Below the pieces are notes generated by a model that searched no databases, had not been told where the DNA came from, and saw only the letters and a list, made by a program, of their open reading frames with translations. This document shows positions 34,917 through 46,537 of a stretch of DNA of 64,000 nt, piece after piece. The stretch is from Reticulitermes lucifugus. Lineage: Eukaryota; Arthropoda; Insecta; Blattodea; Rhinotermitidae. Location: the NCBI GenBank assembly GCA_026260175.1, contig JAKCWW010000835.1:469-64468 (forward strand), given 5' to 3'. The position numbers and the translations under genes are program-made. How positions within the stretch are numbered: the stretch's first letter is position 1; each line of letters opens with the position of its first letter.

Positions 34917-35015
34917 GTTTCCGCACCAAAAGAGGGTAGCACCCATTTATGCCGCGTGTCTCGCCTGTCTTATCCGCGTTTGTTTATTCGCGGCCTCTGT
35001 TATAAGGCAAAGTAG
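34917..35015 (+). other. Weak exon candidate
   Basis: ccttgctgtctctttccttcag ending at 34916 is a good 3' splice site sequence. From 34917 the frame VSAPKEGSTHLCRV continues open for 32 codons to TAG at 35013-35015. No good GT donor precedes the stop, so it could only be a terminal exon. The peptide is not recognised. Confidence 0.15.
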
Positions 35016-35159
35016 ACACGAATATGTACAAAAATCGAATGTCCTTTAAAGTTAAGTTGTGGTCCTTGCTGTGAGATCTGGGTCATATTTTGTTTTAAGG
35101 ACTCTTAACCCAAGATTAATCGCAGTCGGTTTAACCACGTTGGAATCATTGTGTGTATA

Positions 35160-35209
35160 CAGGCAGGCGGGCAGGCAGACAGGCAGGCAGACAGACACAC
35201 AGACAGACA
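35160..35209 (+). repeat. (CAGG/CAGA)n tetranucleotide tract
   Basis: A run of cagg changing to caga units. It underlies the repetitive QAGRQTD-like start of the 122-codon frame at 35151-35519, which is therefore not good evidence for a gene. Confidence 0.9.
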
Positions 35210-36079
35210 TATTGATCCCAATAGCTACTTACACGGATTTAGGAAAGTAACCGAATCAAGATTTGACAATACCGAAGAACAAATATTAATATCAATTAAG
35301 TCCGTCGATTTCATAAAAAAAATAGGCTTTATCGACCCAACATTTTCTCCTGTCATTGCAGCCGAACTTTGCCTGGCAAATCGGTTCGAACCCAGTAATT
35401 CTGTTCTGCACGAATGGACACCGCAAATCAATAGCATGAGTATTGCAACTGCGTTTGGAAAACACTTTGCAATTTCTGAGGCGGTAAATGAGGCCGTTCT
35501 CAGAGGACAAGCATGGTGACCCAGCTAGTGTTTTTTCCTAGATTATCGCCGGGTTTGACATCCAGCACTGTGCACTTGCGGTAATTGACCGGTCACGCTT
35601 GAAAAAGTATGGAAGTTCACTTTGACAATTTTAGTATCCATGTATTTTAGGTGGGCGGATTCAATACTCCGCCTAGTCGGATGGTCCGTGCCGTTGTTAA
35701 AGAAGACTGACTGCCTAGCAACCACAAAGCCTCGAATCCAAAGTTCTTTAGGATGATGAATCAGAGAGGCCAGTGTCTTTCATTCCTAATATCTTTGCCA
35801 AAACTGGATTCTTTCCGATCTCTTCTGTCTAAGTTACACAGGTGCAGCACATTCATATGGGTGCTCTGTCCTAAGTCGCTATTACAAAATTCACGGAAGG
35901 AGAGTTAACTTACAGGCTTCGAGCAATGTTCGTTGTCAACGTTACTATAAATTTGTAACACAAACTTACGTCAGCGGTGAAAGTTATATTTAATACTCAT
36001 TTGTACATAATTAACTGTGGACTAATGATTAATAATTCCTAAATGCAACTAAATTCTCGTCAACATCGTAATGTAGATA
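35210..36079. other. No recognised gene
   Basis: The frame 35151-35519 stays open for about 100 codons past the tetranucleotide tract (ending AVLRGQAW), and a minus frame overlaps it. No domain was recognised. Confidence 0.4.
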
Positions 36080-36202
36080 GTTGGACAGATAGTGCAAGTG
36101 ATCTTGTGTAGACTTATCAAGTTGGACAGATAGTGTAAGTGATCTTGTGTAGACTTATCAAGTTGGACAGATAGTGTAAGTGATCTTGTGTAGACTTATC
36201 AA
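36080..36202 (+). repeat. Three tandem 41-bp units
   Basis: gttggacagatagtgtaagt with gatcttgtgtagacttatca and a final a occurs at 36080-36120, 36121-36161 and 36162-36202. Units 2 and 3 are identical and unit 1 differs by one base (gtgc for gtgt), so the array is recent. Confidence 0.98.
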
Positions 36203-38276
36203 ATTAGACTATGAATAGTACAAATTTCAAAAGCAATCGGTGTAGTTATTTATTTAAATATACGACCAGATATTTAGTGAGTGCACTCCCATGTCCCGAA
36301 AGGGGACCGTTACCAACAAGAGGCAAGTAATGTGGAGAAAATATAAATGTAGGCCTATGATTAATAAGAAATCGGGAACTTACTCCACCAGTACATTTTC
36401 ATCCATTCCAGAACGAAAAAACGATTACATTTTATACTACTGTCTGAGACTCTGACGATGGTGTATCACATATCACTCATTAAATTTGTGGACTTGTCCT
36501 CGTATAATGTGTTGAAACTTATATAAATGTAATTAACGTAGTTTTATTAATTATAATTATATTGATTTTAATACATAGACAATGTAAAAATTCCATTAAG
36601 TTAATGAGTTTAGATATGACATCTCATGTATTCAAATGAAAGATTGCACAACCTCAGGAGTTAATTTGATTCCGACTTTGTAGGACAAATTTAAAAGTGT
36701 AAGTTCTCAAGTTTTATGGCTGTATACGAGCTATCATATTTGAGAATTTTGAAGTTGCGGAGAGGCCTTGTGCACGTATTAACCTTTGCCTCCTTAATTG
36801 TGAGTACGAAAATCGAACTGCTTTTAATGCAGTGAATTTTCTAAACGCCAATTTTCAAATTGAATTTTCATCAGAGTGGTTGAGTAAAGGAGAGGAACAG
36901 ATATAACTGTGTTGATGTACTTTATTGTCTATTATAATCGTTTGGTTGAGATATAAGCGTTTTTCAGCATGGTGATGTTGTGGATGCTAATCCACAGGAA
37001 AGCTTTCCCTTGCGAAAAGAAACACGACGTGACACTACTTTTCGGCCAGAATAACACGTGAGTGCCTGGTTTATGTGGGCGGGTGTGCGCAGTCATCTTC
37101 TGCTTGTCGCGCACTTGCCTTTTCTCTACACGAATGGTTTCGTGTTCTAACATTGTGCAAGACGTTAAGCAAGCTGCTAGTTTTATAGGCTACGTATTTA
37201 TTTATTGATTTTTAAAATCGAATCCATTTACACATGGATGACGTTTCGACAGAAAGTGGCTTTACAGGGCGTCCCACGAAAATTCTGCCAAATTTCAGGA
37301 TGTTGTTTATTTGTTTAGTTTGAAGGAAGAATCATATATCAATGTGGGTCAAAATCATAACCGTTTGGTACGAGTTACGTAGTCATGCGTAACGTAAGAT
37401 GTGATATAACGCACGAAATTAAGAGGCTTACTCTTTGAAATAACCTCCTGCACTGGCTGTGAACGAGTGAGGTCAGAGTCCCCTTGAAGGTAAAGTAAAA
37501 CTTTCCTTCGAAATATCTAGATCTCATTATCCTCTGAGACAGCATCATGTCTCAGACGAAAGGAATTCTAATTTTCAGTTTAAATGTCTTTTAAAATAAT
37601 CAAGCCAGATTAATTTATATGTATGTATATATATTTTCCTCACAGATGCTTTCCCTATTAAAAGATAGATAAGATTATACTTAAAACGCAATTTTCAAAT
37701 TATGTTTGTGTTTATCCATTTGTTAGATAGCACACTTAATTTCAAATGCAAACTGAACATCCTTCTTTCTACACAAAGATTGCTATGACCATGATAATAC
37801 ATAAGTAAAACTTGAATCTCTATATAAAATGAAAAGAAATGGAAGCTTTGCCAACTGGAGAACTTCCCATCAGATTACAGTACCACTGTCATCGTAACTC
37901 GTACTCAGATAGTAAGACAGATACAGCAAACCGTGGAACTGACAAGAGTATAGCTATCAGTCTTATTCTTCCACACATGCACACAGTAGAATTTCTATTT
38001 CTTCTTCTCCTTCTTCGTCTTCTTCTAATCGTGTTTTATATCCAGTTTATTTTTTATCGTTTTCTCGACTGTACCTGTTACCTGTCGGTAAATAGAAAAG
38101 TTATGGCGAATGACGAATTACTGAGGATGCGGAAGGAAGCGATTTTGGCCTGTTTTATATTAATACTCCTATGTTGGCATGTGATGTTCAGTCATTATAG
38201 CCGGATACAGAAAAGAGAGGGAACCGAAACCTCCAAAACACAAATCAGGGTACTGTTACTCAGGCTCCACTTTAGA
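36203..38276. other. No gene seen
   Basis: cagggcgtcccacgaaaatt at 37266 has the look of a dispersed-element end, but I found no partner. A CTT-rich tract occurs at about 37999-38025, inside a 150-codon frame (37839-38291) whose Leu/Tyr-rich parts come from simple repeats. Confidence 0.4.
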
Positions 38277-38379
38277 TACTACTACTACTAATACTACGAG
38301 CAGCAGTAATAGTCGTAGTAGTAGTAGTAGTAGTAGTAGTAGTTTTTGTTGTTGTTGACCTTGTTGTTGTTGTTGTTGT
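38277..38379. repeat. Compound trinucleotide repeat (ACT)n-(AGT)n-(TTG)n
   Basis: tactactacta leads through an imperfect middle into about ten AGT units (38314-38343) and then TTG units to 38379. ACT and AGT runs are reverse complements, so the first two blocks can pair as a hairpin. Confidence 0.95.
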
Positions 38380-38856
38380 ACAGCAGATACAAACTCATGA
38401 TCAACCCTCTTGTTACGAACTGTTGTGAATGCAACAAAATTTCAGTCATGTGGTTCTTTGCTTGCATGTTGCACTCTTTTCGCCAAAGTGTACGACGAGA
38501 GCAGTTGGATTGCTGGTTACGTACATAGCGTAAATGAAATTAATCATGAGTCTTGCGTGAAGTTTATTACTAGTGTGGACAGAGAGTTATTTTCTGACAA
38601 GTCGTAGGATAGACACGGCTTCTTTAACCTAAATACCAATGTAACAAGTACAAATAGCAGTCCGTAACAGAGCACTCTCAGACAAAAGTGCATACTTCCA
38701 TTCCCTTTAATGACACGGGATTAGAAATTGTGTAACCCCTGACATAACAGAAAATATTCCCAAAGGTTACGGCTTATTGAAGTCCGTAGTTTATCGATGT
38801 GTTAAAACTGAAGTTTGGGTAAAGTTGCAGATTTTTGAGGCACATATGTAAAGACT

Positions 38857-39430
38857 GTAATGCTCCATGTGGCCATCTTACAGGATATCTCTCACGCTAT
38901 ACAGACCAATGCGTCATGTGGCCATCTTACGGGATATCTCTCATGCTATACAGGCTAATGCTTCATGTGGCCATCTTACGGGATATCTCTCACGGTATAC
39001 AGGCTAATGCTTCATGTGGCCATCTTACGGGATATCTCTCATGCTACACAGACTAATGTTTCATGTGGCCATCTTACGGGATATCTCTCACGCTACACAG
39101 ACTAATGCTTCATGTGGCCATTTTAGGGGATATTTCTCACGGTAAACAGGCTAATGCTTCATGTGGCCATCTTACGGGATATCTCTCGCTACACAGACTA
39201 ATGCTTCATGTGGCCATTTTAGGGGATATTTCTCGCGGTATACAGGCTAATGCTTCATGTGGCCATCTTAGGGATATCTCACGCTACACAGACTAATGCT
39301 TCATGTGGCCATCTTACGGGATATCTGTCACGGTGTGCAGACTAATGCTTCACGTGGTTATCTTAAAAGATATCTCTCACGGTATACAGACTAATGCTTC
39401 ACGTGGTCGTCTTAAGGGATATGTTCTTAC
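38857..39430 (+). repeat. 49-bp minisatellite, about 12 copies
   Basis: Units of the form taatgcttcatgtggccatc, ttacgggatatctctcacgg and tatacaggc repeat about twelve times. Copies 6 and 8 share cattttaggggatatttctc, indicating local dimer amplification. The last two units are the most diverged. Because 49 is not a multiple of three, the array is read in shifting frames. The open frames over it (38835-39056, 39063-39296, 39303-39644) give a peptide of roughly 16-residue periodicity (MWPSYGISL, HVAILGDIS, SCGHLTGYLS), a by-product rather than a gene. Confidence 0.97.
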
Positions 39431-41399
39431 GCCTTGTTCTCAAGTGTTATCACAGCTAACATCACGGATCAAAGCCTTTCTACAGACGCTACCCCTGAAC
39501 CTCCCCAATTTCTCTGTTTTGAAACACAAGAATCCAGTCTACATTTTCACAACTCCTTTCTTTAATATCAATTTCTTATGTTTATTAAACTCACACCTGC
39601 TCTTATTTCTTCGAAGTACTCTCTTCTCCTCAGTCCTGTTATAAAAAACTGTCAGCTATGCATCTTTATCCTCTTCATTGAGAAATATCCTCTAGTTTAT
39701 TGTGTAATACAGACAATATTTTAATGCCGACTTCATTTGCATGACGAAGTAAGGATTGAAGCACTGAAGCGTAGTAAATCAGCTCGGAGTGCAGTGACAG
39801 CAGCTTTTATCAATCAGAAAAGGTGCTGAGGTGAGCTGTTCATGGATCTCATGATTATTCACTTTGAACGTCTTCGCTTTACGGCAGTGGTTACACTACC
39901 CCTTTGTGTATAATACAACTTTTCACCCCCACTTCAAATGAATTATCATATTTGGTTCTTGTTTTTCCGGCTGAAATTGCGTACACGTTTTTGACAAAGG
40001 GACTGTACGAGTAAATCACACTAAATAAGATCAATTTCTCATTTCTCTTAGCTGACAGACTCGTGGTACCCTTAGAGGTAGTTTGCTCGTTATTTCCTTC
40101 TGTAAGGCACTTAGTGTGCCTGAATATAAAAGTAATCTATGCACATTTATATAAAATTGCTTAAATTATATACAAATACCCGATTTAAGAATTGAAACGT
40201 GGTATGAATTTTACTATATTAATTACATTTATTTTTAAAGCACACAAATCTCTAGTTATGTATATACACAATGTACGTTTATCAAGCATGTAAAATCTTA
40301 TAATGAAACGTTTAATTTCGTATAAAATATGTGGGAGAGAAACTTCCATCGGAGACGCAGAAACATGTCACATTTCCCATTTAGTATTATTTTAAAGTGT
40401 AACGATTCTGTCGTTTCTTTGCTCGTTTTTCCTCCTAGCTTCAGCCCAGGCATCGTGTTTCGCTTTCAAACTAGTAATACCCCGTACTTAATATCCTCAT
40501 TTCTTTCCGCTTTCTTGTTCTGAGAAGAGACACCTGAACAGAAGTTTCTACCAATGTGCACCTATTCTTATAATCCTGATCCGTTGTATTTGGATATTCC
40601 ATAAATGTATGTTAGACCTTTGCTGAAAACTAACTACAAGAATTAATATTACAGTGATAGAAGTGTAGGGTCAAAAGGAAGATGAATGTGTGGTCACATT
40701 TCAGGTTCTTTCTTTCTGATCTGTTGTTTTGAATCTTCACATAAGAATGCATTACGCTTGATCCAGTTTTCAAGAACAGCCTCTGGTACAATTTACCGTT
40801 TCGAGGTATGTGGCCATTACGTTCCTTAACTCTTCAAATTACTTTAATAAGACCCAGCCTTGTGGCATAAGTACTTAGTAATGGTATGATGGTCGGATGC
40901 AACTAATACGGGAGCTGAAATTCTTTGATTAGCTACATTTATAAATTAACTCAAATGGAAGAGAACTTGTTGGTTCCATTCTGTAGGGACTCTTTTTTTT
41001 TTTTTTGGGTAACAAGGAAGTATGAAAATCTGACACGAATTCTCATACAATGCATAATTTCAAAGCCAGCTGTACCTACACAGGCTACGAAAATCTGTCG
41101 GAAGAATCCTACCGTTACTTATTCGAGATGAAAGTTGCTCCAAATGTTATGGCTTGTTTAAAAAACTGAGCAGAAAAAATTTTATATAAGTAACCTTTTG
41201 AAAAAGTCCCTAAAGCATGCATTCTGTCTATAGCTTGACGCTGAAGACTGAGTGGCGGCATTAGTGTTCTTCTCTTGTTTTACAACGATAGTCTAATGCA
41301 GCTTGATTAAAGTTAAGTTCAATTGATCTGTGCTGATCAGTAAAACATGGAACAATAAAACTGAAATTAATTTAAAAATTAAAAAGTGAAACATTTTTC
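39431..41399. other. No gene seen
   Basis: AT-rich, with a 14-T run near 40992. There are no recognisable exons or repeats. Confidence 0.45.
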
Positions 41400-41955
41400 T
41401 TCTTCAGAAGCCAGTAGTTCTCAGCTAATGTAGAAATTCTCCGGTTTTATGGAACCCGGATACTCATTATCATGTTCACAAGAACCGGCTACATGTGCTT
41501 ATACTGACTCAGAGTAATCCATTCCTGACCTTCCCGTCTTATTTCTTTAAAATCTACTTTCGTAACATTTCTCCGGCTAGTCGTGGATATTGAACCTGGT
41601 CTTTTTCCTTCTTGTTTCCGCATCAAAATCCTAAGTGTATTTCACTTTTCCTCTATACGACCAACATTCCGCACCAGTCGCATCCTTATTGACCTGATGA
41701 ATGTAAGACTATTTGGTCATAAGTACAAATTACGAAGTTCCTCGTTGTGCATTTTTCTCCAGCCGCCTATTATTTTTCTCTCATAGAGCCAAACATTATT
41801 TTCAGCACCCTATTCTCTAACAATCTTGGTCTTTGTTTTTCTGTTAATATGAGTGAACAAATTTTATACCCATATAAAACAACGGGGAAAATTACAGTTC
41901 AATACATTTTAATCTTCGTCTTCCTAGGTAGCAAACGGGAAGTCAAAAGACCTTA
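41400..41955 (-). pseudogene. LINE ORF2 C-terminal part and 3' UTR
   Basis: On the minus strand successive frames give KTKIKMY, TVIFPVVLYGY, EKQRPRLLENRVLKIMFGSM, RWAGHV-like residues and finally a 3' UTR (ggttccataaaaccggagaa, tttctacattagctgag) equivalent to that at 3935-4117. The motif order (PVVLYG, LENRVL) is the classical region downstream of the reverse transcriptase core. Many stops and shifts. This is the longest copy of the family in the window. Confidence 0.8.
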
Positions 41956-42125
41956 GGCCGGATTTCAATACACATTTAATTTTAAAAAGTTTTACTTAAT
42001 ATAACTAGATTTGTGAGTGCATAAAAGTCAGTGAGATTGTTATATAAAGCCTCCTCCTTAAATTAAAAACATAGACGTTGATGAAGTCTGTAAAAATCTG
42101 ACGAAAATTAAAATTTATAAATAAC

Positions 42126-42503
42126 TCATGCTATTAGGTTATGAACTAGGAAAAATGACCTTCGCAAGTGCCAAGGGTAAGAGGGAGAGAGACGCGTGCG
42201 CAAAATGGCAGTCACCTCGTTAAGAATCAGGCTGCACTTATTTTGTCTGTCGAATACACAGATTGTAGTGATTCCCTCTTCATCTGCACAGGTTGCAACT
42301 GTGAATTTTTTCCGACCCTCAAGAAAAATTTCACCTATGATGACGTCAATATTAGGACTTTCTGCTTGGATTTTCTCCGTCAAATACGTGGAATATATTT
42401 GTTTAAACTTGGCCATTGTACACATTCCTTCAGGAGAGTTGCGAACAGAATCACTGCTGATGCTCGTATGGAGAAGCTTCCCTTTGTAATAATAGGACAT
42501 CAT
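42126..42503 (-). CDS. Unidentified open frame, candidate gene fragment or exon
   Basis: A 125-codon minus-strand frame. An internal ATG in good context (gtacaATGGCC) starts MAKFKQIYSTYLTEKIQAES, and the following part (VIIGEIFLEGRKKFTVATCA, EEGITTICVFDRQNKCSLIL) has a balanced, protein-like composition without simple repeats. At NEV the DNA reads AACGAG|GTGACT, a possible splice donor, after which the translation becomes Arg/Ser/Leu-rich and less convincing. I do not recognise the family. Overlapping plus-strand frames (115 and 97 codons) weaken the case. It could be an exon of a host gene, a captured gene fragment inside a transposon, or chance. It lies between a LINE relic and a SINE. Confidence 0.3.
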   Translation of the reverse strand: MMSYYYKGKLLHTSISSDSVRNSPEGMCTMAKFKQIYSTYLTEKIQAESPNIDVIIGEIFLEGRKKFTVATCADEEGITTICVFDRQNKCSLILNEVTAILRTRLSPSYPWHLRRSFFLVHNLIA

Positions 42504-42623
42504 TTTGTTTCATAGTGCGACGTTTCTCAACAGGGAAGAAGGACGTCAGATTCAACTCCAGCACAGTCAGCGTGTTTAGTACAATACGTACTTGATTCAG
42601 CGTTAGTAAAGGGAAAGCAATCC

Positions 42624-42898
42624 CATTACTGGCCTGGACAGGCCCTTAGGATTCCAGGAGGTTGAGGCTCCCAGACAATCGACACATGAAGGTGGTAAGG
42701 TTGTCAGCTCTACACACCGGCCGCCTTTACCCCCCAGGAAATATTCTTGGTACTCATTTCTGTTAAAGGCTGAGTCGACCCCTGGGTCATAGTGCGGCCG
42801 AAAGGACTATGTCAATGAAAAATTCCAATCGGGAATCGAACCCGCGACGTTCCGGCTTGTAGCGCAGTGCCTCAACCAACTGCGCCACCGCGTACCCC
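42624..42898 (-). mobile_element. tRNA-derived SINE family B
   Basis: Reverse complement of 19853-20125 along its whole length: cgcggtggcgcagttggttg, cgcgggttcgattcccgatt, ggggtcgactcagcctttaa, aaatttcct-like block, cggccggtgtg and gggagcctcaacctcctgg. Both pol III boxes are preserved. Having one copy in each orientation 23 kb apart allows the element limits to be set. Confidence 0.9.
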
Positions 42899-43067
42899 GA
42901 TTCAGCGATAGTACTTCCGCCTTTTATGCTAAAGTTACCGGGTTCGGATATCAGCCGGTGCACCGTCTAAGCTGAATGAAATTTTCTGCGATATTACTGA
43001 GTCTGAGAAAATATCGAGATATTACCTGAAATCAGCCTACGACTGCTTCGTTCCAATTTCCTTGCTT

Positions 43068-43322
43068 TTCCCTGGTGCAACAGCACAACTCGAGCCTATG
43101 CTGCTTCATTGTTGTGGTTTCTAGATCACACACAATCGGACACACACACGGTAGGACTCCTCTGAACGAGTGATCAGCACGTCGCAAAGGCCGCTACCTA
43201 CACAACACACAGCAAACTCAAGAGACGAACATCCACGCTCTCAGCGAGTTTCGAGCTTGCGATCCCAACATTTGAGCGGCCGCAGACCTACGCCGTAGAC
43301 CTTACGGCCACCGGGATCGGCT
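43068..43322 (-). mobile_element. tRNA-derived SINE family C
   Basis: On the minus strand the head is gccgatcccggtggccgtaa then ggtctacggcgtaggtctgc. The body carries gctgatcactcgttcagagg, agtcctaccgtgtgtgtgtc and gattgtgtgtgatctag. It matches 52769-53027 along its length. The B box region (gggatcgcaagctcgaaact) is decayed. Confidence 0.85.
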
Positions 43323-44409
43323 CATTCTACTTTACAATTCATCGTTTTCCAATTGTCCTACCATCGACTCCATATCACATATAGTCTGACGTACTCTCAG
43401 TTTCACAAAATAAACTCTGTAAGAATTATACATCCATAATCCACGGGTTTCTAAGCTGACAGAATAACGTGTCCTGCGAGCTGATCGTCACGCCGATGCG
43501 ACAGCAGTAACGTGCCAAATTTGCTGTCTTAAGAATTTGCGCATTTTGTAACAACATAAGTACATTAAATCAACTGTCGTGTTTCGGCCGCGTGCTCCCA
43601 CGACCTTTATCCTGTAGATGACAAGCGAAATGCGTGCCGCAACGTTGAGAGGACTTTTTGAAAGGGCTCGGCTCACATCCGAAATCTGATCTTATACACT
43701 AAATACTGGCCTGCGAAAGGTAAGGATAGGAACGTATAAACATGTTCTCTTGGCTAGTGAAGCAGTTTTTTAATCTTCAACTTTCTTTTATGTGTTTTAA
43801 TTAGGCTATACCACATGGGGAGTGAGAGTTAAACAGTCGACCTTGGACGGATGAGTAAGAGCAAATGCCTATTAAGGAGAAGAGGCATTGATAAATGTGT
43901 ATCCAGACACTCTTTGTGTATTTACAATACCTTCATCCGTTATTTGTTAAAGGAATAAGTCTATTTACATGACGAAATATTTATAATACGCCATATGATG
44001 CAAAGTAATTCAGTCCATGTACAGAGTCTTCCTTCTGTAAACTGGTTACTCAAACTATATCTCTGTTACCGTAGAACTCAACATCATAAATGTGACACTG
44101 ACTTCATGTCTACGAAAAAATTAAATAACTTTGAGCATATTGGTACGGTAGCATTTATCCCGGTTTATGTGCGCTTTTCAGCAGAATTATTCCAACGTTT
44201 CAGTAGCAGCTTATCTGTCCCTGTTCACTTGGGTGACTCATTGTTTCAATAGACGGTGTAACGGATTTGAACTGTACAATCCCTGCCAATGTTCTACTCA
44301 TACCATCCCGCAAAGTCCATACAGACCTGCCTAACCAGGTCCTATTCTAGAATTGAGGCAGCACGGCGGGTGACTGTTAGTTGCCTGGTCATGTAATGAC
44401 ATACCGTTA
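43323..44409. other. No gene seen
   Basis: Short open frames only (43488-43676 -, 43995-44252 +). No domain was recognised. Confidence 0.45.
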
Positions 44410-44778
44410 CAGTAATCCCTCGTCCAGTGCGGGGCGTTAGTGGCAGTGATAAGAGCGTGTTGGGAAAAACCGCTTTGCCCAAACTTCTTATGATAAAAAC
44501 AGGGTTACATGAAAGCGGACGCTTATGCACCCCGCCCTCTCTCTCTCTCGCCTCGTCACTTAAAATACATACATTTTTGGGCATTAAGTTTTTACACCGT
44601 GATTGGGCAACTGATGCTGCCAGCTTACGCGGCGTTTGATTTTGTAACCGAGGATGCATACATATAAAATTTTTTGCTTTCGGAAAAAAATGTTCTACAT
44701 ATACTCAATTAATTTCAACCGCGTACAGTCGAAACCGCGCTGGGCAAAAAAAAAAACGCTTTGAGGGAGGTGTTACTG
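44410..44778. mobile_element. pogo/Tigger-like MITE, 369 bp
   Basis: Flanked by TA on both sides (44408-44409 and 44779-44780). The left end CAGTAATCCCTCGTCC and the reverse complement of the right end CAGTAACACCTCCCTC are similar. Termini starting CAGTA with a TA target are characteristic of the pogo/Tigger branch of Tc1/mariner. The interior is non-coding and includes gcttatgcaccccgccctct. The opposing frames at 44342-44659 (-) and 44427-44639 (+) lie inside it and are not genes. Confidence 0.75.
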
Positions 44779-44780
44779 TA

Positions 44781-45380
44781 TTCAGTTTTTGGAACATGTA
44801 GGCCTACTATCATCTTTTGTCGCGCCTTTAGCAAATTAATACCATTTGTAAACAATTCATCAGCTAGTTATTTCCCTCTAGTGAATATTTTAGAAATATG
44901 AGACCAGGACAGAAGTACCAGATTTTACACTGACCTACTTAATTGTTAAGGTGCTTAATGACATGAAGCCAGCAGGTGGTAACTGTGGCTGTGTGCATGG
45001 TGCTGCCCAGGGGCAATAATGCATTGCTGGTACGTGTTCAACTTCGAGAGTTACTTCTCACAACCTTATAAATTTTCTCTTTCTCGACACATGAAACTAA
45101 CACTCACCCACCGTCATGTTTTACATTTCCATTCACTGTGAGGGCCAGTGTAAGCCTGTTATTGAACCATGCTGAATTTCGATGTTGGAGATGTAAGAAC
45201 TTTACCAAGATTGCACTCACTACGTCACTGGCTGTCTTAAAGTGTAAAGTCCGATGCTATACATTATGAATAAAGTCCATTACGACCATACACAGCTCGC
45301 TGCCGCCCCATGTAATGCACAAAAGGAATTTCGCTGTGTTCAGCACTTTTATAAAGTAATCCTCGCTATATATAGTACAG
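44781..45380. other. No gene seen
   Basis: No repeat or exon signature was recognised between the MITE and the SINE. Confidence 0.5.
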
Positions 45381-45595
45381 GTCGATCCCAGTGGCCACGC
45401 GGTCTAAGGCGCGGGTCTGCGGCCGCTCCCTTGCTGGGATTGCGGTTTCGAATCCCGCCTCGGGCATAGCCGTCTGTCTCTGCGACGAGCCAATCACTCG
45501 TCCAGAGGAGTCCTGTCGAATGTGGTGTGTTTTGAGTGTGGTCTCGAAGCTTCGACAAGGAGGAGGCCTAGGCCCGCTAGGATTGTCGAGCCATA

Positions 45596-45598
<3 letters not shown>
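45381..45598 (+). mobile_element. tRNA-derived SINE family C
   Basis: The best-preserved head of the family: gatcccagtggccacgcggt and ctaaggcgcgggtctgcggc, with B box GGTTTCGAATCCC nearby (Leu-tRNA-like arms). The body includes caatcactcgtccagaggag and ctaggcccgctaggattgtc, and it ends gagccataaaa before the AT run. Confidence 0.9.

Positions 45599-45634
<36 letters not shown>
45599..45634. repeat. (AT)18 microsatellite at SINE tail
   Basis: About 36 bases of alternating A and T start directly at the end of the SINE tail, so the array probably grew from it. Confidence 0.97.
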
Positions 45635-45636
<2 letters not shown>

Positions 45637-46537
45637 GTGCGTAATGTTCTGAAACGTCAGATAGTCTCTTCACTGTGCCATATTCGACTTGCAATACCTC
45701 CGTGGGTCGTTTATATCTGTCGGCACAACCGGCCCTAACACAAAGGTGCCCAATGTAAATACATCAAATCAAAATGCACCTATTTATTTATAACAAACAA
45801 ATGAAACCCAAAACAGTACTTACAGAAGCGTAGTAGAAACAACTTACAGTCACAATAAATCAAAACAATCTCAATGACAAATTAAAGAGGAGCTCTAAAC
45901 AGCTCAATGAACACTTGGTAGTGCTGTGTCGATACAAACACACACTCAGACCGTAGCACTACCAAGGACTTCAACAACTCTTGCCGAAACGAAATTTGGA
46001 TGTACGAGCCGAAACAGGATTTAGATGCTCATCCCTCGAAGCCAGGTTGTTGAGTAGTCAAGAAGATATACGCAGCTATCCAGGTAAACTCTGGTTGCAT
46101 AACAAAAGTAAGGGTAGGGGAGGAAATGAAAGGAAGGAATAGTCCAACAAGAGGTAGATCAAGGGTGTAGGGTATCGTCGGGTGGATCTCCGTGAAATGT
46201 CGAGACTTTTTCACGGCACATCACAAAAGGTGAGAACGAAGCCCACGTAGAATATGCACGCAGTTCCGCATCACTTGTACTCGGAACACGTCAGGACTGG
46301 AGCGATGTGTTGCATTTCTGTTACTTTCGATAAAATATTGTCAGCTTTTATGCAGTTTACATCCTGCAACGTGAATATGAATCGCCCTGCTGCTCCTAAC
46401 ACTTCCCCATTCCACTCTGCTTCTTTTTAAAAGTTATGATGTCAACAAATATGTTCTCAATAAAATATTTTATCATTTATCACTAACGTAATACTTTCGA
46501 TACTTATGGAAAACTAGAACTATTCAAATTTCTTACA
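45635..46537. other. No gene seen
   Basis: Moderately GC-rich relative to neighbours around 45900-46280. No known domain was recognised. Holds the hairpin described separately. Confidence 0.45.
45914..45967. repeat. Hairpin with 12-bp perfect stem
   Basis: cttggtagtgct (45914-45925) and agcactaccaag (45956-45967) are perfect complements with a 30-nt loop. The stem is short for a microRNA precursor. Confidence 0.7.

Noticed and set aside
37839-38291. 150-codon Leu/Tyr-rich frame suggesting a membrane protein
   Set aside because: The hydrophobic runs are encoded by CTT-rich and ACT-rich simple repeats.
38835-39644. Chain of three open frames with repeated peptides
   Set aside because: They are the three frames of a 49-bp minisatellite; no unit keeps a constant frame.
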